Part shown: positions 1 through 10,152 of the stretch, piece by piece
Layout of the letters: each line of letters opens with the position of its first letter
Numbering within the stretch: position 1 is the stretch's first letter
Assembly (NCBI GenBank): GCA_016490735.1
Contig: JAEMWC010000106.1
Coordinates: 932,001 to 996,000, forward strand
Source: Pachyseris speciosa
Lineage: Eukaryota; Cnidaria; Anthozoa; Scleractinia; Pachyseridae
Reading direction: 5' to 3'
Length of the DNA: 64,000 bases
Made by a program: the position numbers and the translations under genes
The notes under the pieces: model-generated
Seen by the model: only the letters and a program-made list of their open reading frames with translations
Told to the model about the DNA's origin: nothing
Database searches by the model: none

Positions 1-446
1 TATGGTTTGAAAGATCTCTTCACCTACACATGCTACATATAAAAGTTGTCCATGAGCATTAAAACTGATAACGTCACAAGCGGTACCAGGGACGTGGTTC
101 TCCGCGGTTTTGGCCGGTGTGGTTAAGTCAATGGTACTCGATTTGGCATCTTATGGGCAAATTGAGTTGTTTTATGCTCAAAGGTGGATTTTTGTTTTCA
201 GAAAATTATGTTCTTTGCTTAATCTAGTCTAGTTCTAAGGTCAGGCGGAAAAAAATTGAAACAGACCGCCAAGTTAAGTTCCGCGATCCGCACTTCAAGA
301 CAAACAAAATCCATAATCTACGCTGAAATATTGAAGAAATCCGTGACCCGCTGAGCGTTCAAAATCCGCCAATCCGCAAAATTTATCTTCAAAATCCGAA
401 ATCCGAGTAGCTTTTTTTAGCCAAATCCGCCTATCCGCGAACCTAT
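1..446. other. Flank without a gene; ATCCGC-rich
   Basis: No coding signal seen. From about 285 to 440 the motif AATCCGC or ATCCGC recurs many times at irregular spacing, which looks like part of a dispersed repeat. The homology between the two NLR-like copies stops just right of this stretch, near 459, where copy A reads into a run of C followed by unrelated sequence. Confidence 0.5.
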
Positions 447-458
447 TCACCCCCCTCC

Positions 459-3400
459 TCCAAGAAGTATGCGCCTGATCTCTAGCGCGCGCTGTGAAGA
501 TTGAAGAGCAGATGTGAAGTCTCCCAGCTTATGCTGGGTGATCCCTACTGAATAGTAGCTGTCTGCTGTCTTTAATTGTTCCTCTCCAAGAAGTGTGCGC
601 CGGATCTCTAGCGCACGCTGTAAAGTTTGAAGAGCGGATGTCAAATATCCCAGCTCAAGTTGTGTGACCCCTACTGAATAGCAGCTGTCTGCTGCCTTTA
701 AGTTTTCCTCTCCAAGCAGTGTGCACTGGATCTCTAGCGCACGCTGTAAAGATTGAACAGCAGATGTGAAATCTCGCAGCTCATGTTGTGTGACCCCTAC
801 TAAAAAGTAGCTGTCTGCTGTCTCTACGTGTTCCTCTCCAAGCAGTGTGCACCGGATCTCTAGCGCACGCTGTGAAAATTAAAGAGCAGATGTGAAGTCT
901 CCCAGCTCATGTCGTGTGATCCTACTGAATAGTAGCTGTCTGCTGTCTTTAAGTGTTCCTCTCCAAGCAGTGCGCACCGGATCTCTAGCGCACGCTGTTT
1001 AGATTGAAGAGCAGATGTGAAGTCTCCCAGCTTATGTTGTGTGATCCCTACTGAATAGTAACTCTCTCCTGTCTCTACGTGTTCCTCTCCAAGCAGTGCA
1101 CACCGGATCTCTAACGCACGCTGTGAAGATTGAAGAGCAGATGTGAAGTCTCCCAGCTTATGCTGTGTGATCCCTACTGAATAGTAGCTGTCTGCTGTCT
1201 TTAAGTGTTCCTCTCCAAGCAGTGCGCACTGGATCTCTAGCGCACGCTGTGAAGATTGAAGAGCAGATGTGAAGTCTCCCAGCTTATGTTGTGTGATCCC
1301 TACTGAATAGTAGCTGTCTGCTGTCTTTAAGTGTTCCTCTCCAAGCAGTGCGCACCGGATCTCTAGCGCACGCTGTAAAGATTGAAGAGCAGATGTGAAG
1401 TCTCCCAGCTTATGTTGTGTGATCCCTACTGAATAGTAGCTGTCTGCTGTCTTTAAGTGTTCCTCTCCAAGTAGTGTGCGCCGGACCTCTAGCGCGCGCT
1501 GTGAAGATTGAAGAGCAGATGTGAAGTCTCCCAGCTCATGTTGTGTGATCCCTACTGAATAGTAGCTGTCTGCTGTCTTTAAGTGTTCCTCTCCAAGTAG
1601 TGTGCGCCGGACCTCTAGCGCGCGCTGTGAAGATTGAAGAGCAGATGTGAAGTCTCCCAGCTCATGTTGTGTGATCCCTACTGAATAGTAGCTGTCTGCT
1701 GTCCTTAGGTGTTCCTCTCCAAGCAGTGTGCACCAGATCTTTAGCGCGTGTTGTTTTGATTGAAGAGCAGATGTGAAGTCTCCCAGCTCATGTTGTGTGA
1801 TCCCTACTGAATTGTAGCTTTCCGCTGTTTTTGAGTGTTCCTCCCCAAACAGTGTGCGCCGGATCTCTAGCGCGCGCTGTAAAGATTGAAGAGCAGATGT
1901 GAAGTCTCCCAGCTCATGTTGTGTGATCCCTACTGAATAGTAGCTGTCTGCTGTCTTTAGGTGTTCCTCTCCAAGCAGTGCGCACCGGATCTCTAGCGCA
2001 CGCTGTAAAGATTGAAGAGCAGATGTGAAGTCTCCCAGCTCATGTTGTGTGATCCCTACTAAATAGTAGCTGTCTGCTGTCTTTAAGTGTTCCTCTCCAA
2101 GCAGTTTGCACCGGATCTCTAGCGCACGCTGTAAAGATTGAAGAGCAGATGTGAAGTCTCCCAGCTCATGTTGTGTGATTCCTACTAAATAGTAGCTGTC
2201 TGCTGTGTTTAAGTGTTCCTCTCCAAGCAGTGCACACCGGATCTCTAGCGCACGCTGTGACGATTGAAGAGTAGATGTGAAGTCTCCCAGGTATTGCTGT
2301 GTGATCCCTACTGAATAGTAGCTCTCTGCTGTCTTTAGATGTTCCTCTCCAAGCAGTTTGCACCGGATCTCTAGCGCGCGCTGTGAAGATTGAAGAGCAG
2401 ATGTGAAGTCTCCCAGCTCATGTTGTGTGATCCCTACTGAATAGTAGCTGTCTGCTGTCTTTAAGTGTTCCTCTCCAAGTAGTGTGCGCCGGACCTCTAG
2501 CGCGCGCTGTGAAGATTGAAGAGCAGATGTGAAGTCTCCCAGCTCATGTTGTGTGATCCCTACTGAATAGTAGCTGTCTGCTGTCTTTAGGTGTTCCTCT
2601 CCAAGCAGTGTGCACCAGATCTTTAGCGCGTGTTGTTTTGATTGAAGAGCAGATGTGAAGTCTCCCAGCTCATGTTGTGTGATCCCTACTGAATTGTAGC
2701 TTTCCGCTGTTTTTGAGTGTTCCTCCCCAAACAGTGTGCGCCGGATCTCTAGCGCGCGCTGTAAAGATTGAAGAGCAGATGTGAAGTCTCCCAGCTCATG
2801 TTGTGTGATCCCTACTGAATAGTAGCTGTCTGCTGTCTTTAGGTGTTCCTCTCCAAGCAGTGCGCACCGGATCTCTAGCGCACGCTGTAAAGATTGAAGA
2901 GCAGATGTGAAGTCTCCCAGCTCATGTTGTGTGATCCCTACTAAATAGTAGCTGTCTGCTGTGTTTAAGTGTTCCTCTCCAAGCAGTTTGCACCGGATCT
3001 CTAGCGCACGCTGTAAAGATTGAAGAGCAGATGTGAAGTCTCCCAGCTCATGTTGTGTGATTCCTACTAAATAGTAGCTGTCTGCTGTGTTTAAGTGTTC
3101 CTCTCCAAGCAGTGCACACCGGATCTCTAGCGCACGCTGTGAAGATTGAAGAGCAGATGTGAAGTCTCCCAGGTATTGTTGTGTGATCCCTACTGAATAG
3201 TAGCTCTCTGCTGTCTTTAGATGTTCCTCTCCAAGCAGTTTGCACCGGATCTCTAGCTCGCGCTGTGAAGATTGAAGAGCAGATGTGAAGTCTCCCAGCT
3301 CATGTTGTGTGATCCCTACTGAATAGTAGCTGTCTGCTGTCTTTAGGTGTTCCTCTCCAAGCAGTGTGCACCAGATCTTTAGCGCGTGTTGTTTTGATTG

Positions 3401-3850
3401 AAGAGCAGATGTGAAGTCTCCCAGCTCATGTTGTGTGATCCCTACTGAATTGTAGCTTTCCGCTGTTTTTGAGTGTTCCTCCCCAAACAGTGTGCGCCGG
3501 ATCTCTAGCGCGCGCTGTAAAGATTGAAGAGCAGATGTGAAGTCTCCCAGCTCATGTTGTGTGATCGCTACTGAATAGTAGCTGTCTGCTGTCTTTAGGT
3601 GTTCCTCTCCAAGCAGTGTGCACCAGATCTTTAGCGCGTGTTGTTTTGATTGAAGAGCAGATGTGAAGTCTCCCAGCTCATGTTGTGTGATCCCTACTGA
3701 ATAGTAGCTGTCTGCTGTTGCTGCGTGCTGTTCCCCATGCCGTGTGCGCCGTATCTCAAGCGCTCGCTGTTTCGATTGAAGAGCAGAAGTGAAGTCTCTT
3801 AACTCAAGTTGTGTTTCCCCCACTAAACTGTAGCAGTCTGCCGTACCAGT
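459..3850 (-). repeat. Array of about 27 TPR units of 126 bp, copy A
   Basis: Each 126-bp unit encodes one 42-residue tetratricopeptide repeat of the form SYYSVGITQHELGDF-TSALQSSQRALEIR-LLGEEHLKTAD, the variant often labelled nephrocystin-3-like. Units are nearly identical at nucleotide level, synonymous sites included, so the array has been amplified or homogenised recently. A seven-unit superstructure is present: the marker CCCAAACAGTGTGCGCC occurs at 1844, 2726 and 3482, spacings of 882 (7 x 126) and 756 (6 x 126). The first units (3700-3850) are more divergent and probably the oldest. Confidence 0.9.
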
Positions 3851-4167
3851 GTGGTCCTCTCCAAATCGCTTGCTGGAATTTTTGAGTGCTGCTTGGCAGT
3901 TTCTTAGCTTTTCTTCCTTTAGCTTTGGTTCATTGCTAAAATGTTGTAGCATGTTGACAACAACTCGATGAAAACTGAAAAGACCTTGTCCACTGGTGGG
4001 GAGTGATGTCTCAACTTTATTCAACGTTGTGAGCAGAATATTTCGTTGGAACATTTTGGTCTCCAAATTACAAGCGAGTTTTGTCGCTTTATGTACATGA
4101 TAAATAACTTGTAATTTAGCAGGATGATTACATAATGTGGATTTCATGCCAGCTTCAAGTTTTGGTC

Positions 4168-5905
4168 GTTTCGTTTAGAGTAATTACTATTAGGCTCGCG
4201 TCTCCCATCTCATTTGCTGCCTGGAGTGCACTCCTGTAAAAGTGATCGGATGCGCTGGAAGGGTCGTTCATCAGAAATTTGTAATTGACGGCAAGGATTT
4301 GGAAAGCTATAATCTTGAGAACTTTCTCTTCTGGGTTGTTTTTCATTAAAGAAATGGCCTCCTGTAGATGCTGAACTCCATTCTCTGTTTCTCCACTGAT
4401 AAGCTGATAGATCCCGAGATAGCACGAGTATTTTCCCTTCTCATGAGAAGGAACAAAGGAAGATGCTGTATGAAGTTTGTTGACTTCACTCAGAAGCTGT
4501 GGTGAAATTCCTTTTCTTCCCCATGTTAGCTCTGCGAACGCTTTCGAAACAAGCAAGCGCCTGTAGTGCACATCTTTCCCATGACGTCTGGCCGCCTTTA
4601 AAGCTGAATCGTATATCCAATAAAACCATTGAGAGTCACTCCCACACCAAAAAACTGAGTCTAGAAACAGCTCTGCTTTCGCTAAAATTGAGAATACACT
4701 GTCAGCTCTTGTACCATCTGAACAGCTTGCAGTTAGACTCTGGATGAAATTTGTTTTATCTTCCATGAAAGTAATAAAGGCTGACATGGAATGCCCCGTC
4801 AGAAACTGTTCATTTAGCTTTTCAAAACGGGAAACGTAAAATTCGTGGAAGCGAGCTGTCGATTTGAGAACCACTTGTTTCATTTCTTCCTGCTTTCCCT
4901 TTTCTCTCGCAAACGATTGAATAAGCTTGTGCATTGTGAATGTTCCGGGCTTTGAGCTTGAGCCGAGCAAAGATTTCCTTCGAAGCCTTTGCAGTGACTT
5001 TTTAGTCTCAAAGTGTGTTTTCTCCAAAACAGCCGCGCACATCTCGACATCAAAATTCGCTGGAAGGATACATATGGACACAAGTGCTTCTTTATCGGAA
5101 GGGGAAAGCCTCTGGAAAGAAGAGTCAAAAAGGATGGGCAATCGCAAATTATCTGGATAATCTGTTTCGTCCAGCATCTTTACGATAGAGGACTCATCCA
5201 AAGTCTCCAGAAATTCTCTAGGCTGAGCATCATCGTCTTCAGAAATTGAAGAACACAGCAACTGGATAGCTAAGGGGACATTTCCACAGATTGCTGTGAT
5301 TCGCTTTACTTCAAGTTTGCTTGCATTTGGTAGCAACTCGTGAACAAGACAATGTGAAGAAGCTTCATCCAGTGGTTCTATTCTTATTTCGTGGTGACCT
5401 TGAAAATTCAGTTTCATGACTTTCAAAGATTCCCTTGTGGTCAAGATAAATTTTACCTTTTCATTTCCCGCGAGCAGTTTTTTTAACAGTTCTAAGACAT
5501 CATCTTTTATATTCGACTCGCCACTTTCCAATAAGTCATCAGCATTATCAAAAATGAAGACACACACTTTTGAAATTTCACGAAACAGTTGGCAAAGCTC
5601 GTTTTCAAATGACACCCCCTGGGCGGATGGTTGACGACTTGCGACAGGTTTTTGGATTAAGCTATGAAGCTCTAATGTCAGATCTGCTTTTGACTTAAAT
5701 CCTCGCAATGAGACCCAACATACGGGAATTCCTTTAGACTGAAGATCGTGCCCCACTGCAATTGCAACTGATGTCTTGCCGAATCCCGGTGAACCGGCAA
5801 TGGACAACATCCGGGTAGATGCAGAGGTCACGTGACTGATGATTTCTTGACACTCTTGCTGACGGCCGGTGAAGCTAGGAACCATGGAAGGGAGGCCTCT
5901 TGTAC
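4168..5905 (-). CDS. NB-ARC NTPase segment of copy A
   Basis: In the spliced numbering the Walker A GSPGFGKTS lies near residues 364-372 and the Walker B VCVFIFDNADD near 440-450. A sensor-type ILTTRE, a GLPLA-like CGNVPLAIQLL and an MHD-like TMHKLIQSF follow, so the full STAND order of motifs is present. A helical region that leads into the TPRs follows (LYFTIY-type motifs absent; helices with KAFAELTWGRKG, KYSCYLGIYQL). The frame opens at the acceptor before GTACAAGAGG; the upstream ATG at 5933 would lie in the intron. The frame is lost near 4167 through one extra base relative to copy B, which here reads GGTCTTTCG rather than GGTCGTTTCG. ATP-driven switching is known for the family; that this copy functions is doubtful. 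Confidence 0.85.
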
Positions 5906-6541
5906 CTTTCGAAAAGCGAATATGAATTAGCATCTTATTTTATTTTTTTGTACTATCGCTAGATAAACAATGGGGTAATTCTGTCGAGGAACTATCGGCT
6001 AGACACGCAGAAATCAGGGTAACTGCTAGACCGATAGTCTCGAGACAGAGATTCCCTACTGTTTTGGTTGTCGACCACTACATTTAAATACGTCCAAACA
6101 AAAGTCACTGAAACCGGTACTTAGAGTCGGCAGCTCACTATGCCCGTTGACGAGGAGGGTTTAAATTGACAAGACAAGTATACATACAGATAAAAAAAAA
6201 TACCACGCAAGCAACCTGTTGCGTTATAGAAATACATACACGAAAGGTTTTTTGTGGACGGCCACTCTACTTCTTTTGTGCAAGTTAGGCAGTCGTTTTT
6301 AAGTTGTCTAAGGCAAAACCGCTTCCTTTAAAGACGGTGTGGTGCACGAAATACCAAGACATCTCCATCGACTCATGTGGACGTAAAGCATTTCGAGAGG
6401 CTAGCGACTGAATGCAAAGGAAGACTTGGATTTTACTCTTTTTATGCAAAGTAACCCGGCAGTTGTTTTTAAGTTGTCGAAGGCGATAACCTCTCTTTTT
6501 TTCAGTGTGCACGTTAGCTCGGCACCAAGGTAACTATTAAC
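5906..6541 (-). other. Intron between HEPN and NB-ARC exons, copy A
   Basis: Phase-1 intron of 636 nt, donor GTTAAT at 6541, acceptor TTTTCGAAAG at 5906. It contains a partial direct duplication: a block with GTTTTTAAGTTGTC followed by AAGGC occurs at about 6290-6310 and again at about 6465-6485. The same intron, with the same internal repeat, lies in copy B (61891..62513). Confidence 0.75.
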
Positions 6542-7560
6542 CTGAGATTTTAAGCTGAATGTCATCCCTGTCTTGAGTTTTCATGTCGTCAATCGTTTTC
6601 TGCAATACGACAATTTTCTCTTTGATAGCAGTGTTGTCTTCTAGCGTAAGGATTTTCTGGTTAAATTCATTGATTTCTGAGCTCATACCTTCCAGAATAT
6701 CCGTTTGGCTCTCCACTTTGCGTCTGATCTCGTCAACTTCTAACTTGAGGGTATTGGCATTTTCTTCTTGAGACTTAATTAAGTCATCGATCTTTTGTTC
6801 CAAACTGGTGATGTTATCTTTGTTGGCTGTATCCTCCTTTAAGGCAGCTAAGAGTGACTTAAGTTCACTGATGTCCTCAAGAAACTCGATGTAACTCCGA
6901 GCCTCCTCTCTCATCCCTTGCTCCAAGCCACGTACTTTGGCTGTAGGAAAGTCCGATTCGGTCAAACCTCCAACTGCACCAATCACATCTGTCTTGAGAC
7001 CAAGAGCTTTAAAAGCATCCTTAGCATACTGTATGTACTGATCAAACGTTTTCTTCTCCAGCTCTGAACTACTCGAGTGACAAACGGAGTTTCTTAGCAG
7101 GCGAAGCTGATCGATCGCAAGTGCTGACGTTTCCGCGTTGTTGCCACCTGGGCTCACAACAGTAGTATGGAAACGTCCATGCGATACATGACGGGGCTTA
7201 ACGTACAGATCGCTGAGTGTTGAATGTGTGTGTGGGCTGCAGAAGGTTTGTGCATAGATGGTGGCCTGGAACAAGGCGGTGCAATCCCACTCGACATACG
7301 ACTTGTGGATTGGAACTTTGGTCTTACCGCCCTCCAAAGAGACGAACATATTTCTTACAGTGGGGGAGTCATCCCAGAGCTGGAAACCAGGGCGACCACC
7401 GATGATGTTGTCCCACATAGTTCTGAAGGTCTGCCGTAGGGCTTTGGGGAATTCATTCAAAACAAGGCTGGAGAATTTGAAGTAATTCAACTCCTCGTCT
7501 CGATAATGCCTCAATGACATTTTTTGGTGCTCACAGAACCAGGGAGTTCCCTTGAAATAT
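6542..7560 (-). CDS. HEPN (DZIP3-type) exon of copy A
   Basis: The acceptor TTTTGTCGCAG ends at 7561 and the first in-frame ATG inside the exon is 7520, giving MSLRHYRDEEL as the likely start; the ORF further upstream runs through the acceptor and a SINE, so the earlier ATG at 7709 is unlikely. The 326 complete codons contain the HEPN domain of the DZIP3-like type, including LLRNSVCHSSSSEL with the RN-xxx-H arrangement (R-N-S-V-C-H) that marks the active site of ribonuclease-type HEPN domains. The C-terminal third is charged and heptad-like (DISELKSLLAAL, then EEKIDDLIKSQEE-like stretches), predicted coiled coil. The donor CTCAG|GTTAAT is at 6542/6541. Compared with copy B I count about 16 residue differences. 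HEPN at this position of cnidarian NB-ARC/NACHT proteins is known; RNase activity here is inference. Confidence 0.85.
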
Positions 7561-7670
7561 CTGCGACAAAACAGTTGGTATAAGTTGTGGAAGATCAATT
7601 TGTTTGTACATGTAAGTGGAATGAAATTGAAAACAAACCAAAGCGAATCTACAGCGAATTTGGGGGAGCA

Positions 7671-7728
7671 GGGTTGGCGCAGTGGTGAGAGCGCTCGCTT
7701 TCGCACCAATGTGTCCCGGGTTCGATTA
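7671..7728 (+). mobile_element. tRNA-derived SINE fragment upstream of copy A
   Basis: GGGTTGGCGCAGTGGTGAGA has an RNA polymerase III A-box (TGGCGCAGTGG) and the segment ends with a B-box-like GGTTCGAT. The piece looks like the head of a SINE that I recall as common in corals; its body is missing here. The same insertion is at 63643..63700, so it predates the duplication. It is not a tRNA gene: no acceptor stem can be closed. Confidence 0.7.
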
Positions 7729-7736
7729 ATGTTTTT

Positions 7737-9223
7737 CCTTCAACCAAGAACTAGAACCAGTGCTCAATAGTTTTTACTTAATTTTTTTTCTTGCAGTTTT
7801 CATATCAAGGTACATAAAATTGAAACTTCTAGCTGCAGTGAGTCATTGATGTAATGCTGTGTAAATAAATATCATTCATTTTCATATTATTTGATATTAT
7901 TATATTATTCTACAGAGGGATCAAACCATGAAAATAAATTCAAACTCTATGTATAAAATGTCTTGAAACTATGTTTTAAAATATTATATCAGTCTGGGCC
8001 AGGTTACAAAAAAGGACAAAAGATGAATAATTTTGGATCACACATGCAAGCAAAAAATCACTCTTGTAACCGAAGCTTATGTAATGTTCGTTGAAATGTT
8101 TGTTGCACGGGAACCCTTCGACAAACCCAAGGTTTGAATAAAACCTGAGGACCAACTCGACTGACTTATCCAATCAAAAATTTATTCACCAGCTCGGTGA
8201 ACAGTAGATTTTTTAGCATACCTGGGAATTAGTAAGGCTCTCCCGTCTTGTTTGTGAAATTTTATTTTGTTATATGACTTACAATCTTTGTAGGTGAAAA
8301 TGATACACAAACTCTATACACACCAAGGCACTCTATAGATTGTCTACAATTTGAAATAGGAATGGAAACTCTCCCAAAAATGCTGAAGTAGGTAATAAAA
8401 TCACAGGGAAAGCAACTGATACCACTCCAGCTGTAAGGTAACAATACAATCAGGGGGGTGGTCTAACTTTTTAAGCTTTCAATATGACACAAAACAACTT
8501 TAGGACAAACGTCCTCGCCATAAGTTCAATAACTTTGAATGTTATTTGACGTCATGTGTTGTCACGTGACCTATTAAGGCTATTTTTAGCTCAAAATTCC
8601 ATTTGACAAAATGGCACCACTTTTAATAGCTTTCTTGAGGCTGCGATTTGTGTTATACTGTTCACAGTTGCAGATACTTCATTTTTGTGGCTGGGCCTTT
8701 TAAGTTAATTTTCTAAAATAGTAAGAAATGTTAAGCTTGTTTGAGAAGGGGACTGGGTACTAGTTCAAAATGCCGTTTATTTACAATGTCAATAAAACAT
8801 TGAACAAACGGCTCGGGCACAGATGTTTTGCCGTTTACTCAGGGAGATATTTCGTAACAATGTTTTTAACAACAACAACACGAGCTTTATTACCAAATAA
8901 TAGTTGAACTTAATTTACAACATAATCTAATAATACAGGAAAGGTAACATTTACTCAGAATACCTGAAAAGCTAATCGAGCTGAGTAAATGACCGTTGTT
9001 ATAAACTGGTGCAATTTCTCAATGAAGTTCTTTTCATGTTAAATGGCCGTAATAGGTCACGTGACCTAATTTGCATATCATGTGACCTGCAATTACATAA
9101 TTTTGTTAATTTTTATAATTTGTTCAAGTTATACTGTTAGATGTCTTCATCCTCATAATTTAGACTACCCCATCCATTTTTAGAGGAATTTCAAAGAAGG
9201 CCCATGCCTTAATTTTCTGGAGT
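7737..9223. other. Gene-poor flank, AT-rich
   Basis: Up to at least 8012 this is the 5' flank or intron of copy A, since the same sequence follows copy B to the window end. Beyond that I see AT-rich DNA with short unsupported ORFs only. The 5' exons of the receptor gene, if any, were not recognised. Confidence 0.5.
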
Positions 9224-9406
9224 GAGTTTGTTGGTTCTCTACTCTGCTTAGAGAGATTTTTCTCAGGGTACTCATGTTTTCCCCTCTACCTAAAAACCAA
9301 CATTTTATTTGATTTGATTTCTACTTGATTAAGAGTTGATTTGATTTAGTCTCCCCTATTAGCAGAGCAACTTAGTGCTCAGCTACAAAGATTTGAGACT
9401 TAAATT
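9224..9406 (+). mobile_element. SINE 3' body
   Basis: The segment starts GAGTTTGTTGGTTCTCT, continues with CTCTGCT-TAGAGAGATTTTTCTC, CAAAAACCAACATTT-like and GATTTGATTT, and ends with a GTGCTCAGC-like stretch. This is the body that normally follows the tRNA-like head seen at 7671. No head is present, so it is a 5'-truncated copy. Recognition is from memory of coral repeats. Confidence 0.65.
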
Positions 9407-9876
9407 ATTTACTTCTCTGTATGCTAAGTATAGTTTTGACTTTCTTTGTACCAAGTACAGAATCAAATTTCAGGTGGCAAATCAGAGCTCAAACATTACG
9501 TTTTTTAAATGGCTGAACTCTTTTGCACAGACGTCTAATATTAAAAATTAATAAAAAGAACTAATGCAATTTAAGAGTTGGCTGATAAGAGCTCCTTGAT
9601 TGCTATTATTTCATAGCCTAACTGTTGCCAGGATGGCTAATACTATTCAGCTAATGCAATTCACGAGTAGGTTCGTGGAAGCCCGGCCTTTGATTGCTTC
9701 TTTATTTAAATTTTGTTATCATAGTGCTAGGTAATTGGGTATAAGTCTAAGTACCATAAGTAAAGCAAACCCTCAAGGAATCTGGTGATGACTCGTGGTG
9801 TACGTCGTGTTGTGGTCTAATGACGCCAAAAATAATCAATGAAAATAGAAAATTGCATTCATACGAGATCAATCAA

Positions 9877-10152
9877 GGGGTGGGGGGGGAGTTGCCTCGC
9901 ATATGAAAGGGCAGGGATGAACGTCGTCTCGCTTAGGGGTATGACGGTTGCACGCAAAGAAATATAAAAATATACTTTTAATATGTATATTTTTAATTCG
10001 TTTTATTTACTCGATTCATATAATCAAAGTTTTCTATAACATCATTTATTTGTCTGTGTTTTAATATGGTTTCTTTGGCCACGCCCAGATTGGTCTTCTT
10101 TAGGGGTTAAATTCAAAATTCCCGGCGAGCATCCCCTAGAGTCCCCCCGGGA
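9877..10152. mobile_element. G-run-ended MITE
   Basis: Left end GTGGGGGGGGAGTTGCC, right end TCCCCCCGGGATC; just inside are GTCGTCTCGCTTAGGGG, GCACGCAAAGAAATATAAA and GGCCACGCCCAGATTGG. The order matches a MITE family that I recall as common in corals. No coding capacity. Exact ends and target duplication are unclear because of the G-runs. Confidence 0.6.

Larger units (their letters stand above)
447..7560 (-). pseudogene. NLR-like gene copy A (HEPN, NB-ARC, TPR), frame-broken
   Basis: Two coding exons are visible: a HEPN exon (7560..6542, first ATG at 7520) and a long exon starting at 5905 that holds NB-ARC and about 27 TPRs down to about 459. Predicted role, from the family: a cytosolic sensor that oligomerises through its NTPase, with the HEPN domain as effector and the TPRs as ligand-binding or regulatory part. 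Three lesions are seen against copy B (56860..63532). There is an extra base near 4167, a one-base deletion near 920 (GATCCTACT where all other repeats read GATCCCTACT), and a TAA at 881..879 where the repeats have CAA. The last repeat stops at a short GGGG tail and a TGA at 449, where similarity to copy B ends. The three lesions make an intact protein unlikely, but assembly errors in such a repeat array cannot be excluded. The splice phase works: the HEPN exon ends with G, the next exon begins GT, giving a Gly codon. Confidence 0.85.

Noticed and set aside
2166..3245. 65-codon ORFs in a second minus-strand frame inside the TPR array (2166-2363, 3048-3245)
   Set aside because: Shadows of the TPR units in another register; they recur at 882 bp only because the DNA repeats.
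4499..5634. Plus-strand ORFs opposite the NB-ARC exon (and their twins at 60484-61619)
   Set aside because: Antisense shadows conserved only because the NB-ARC exon is duplicated.
7671..7728. Functional tRNA gene
   Set aside because: A- and B-box are present but no acceptor stem or full cloverleaf forms; matches a SINE head.
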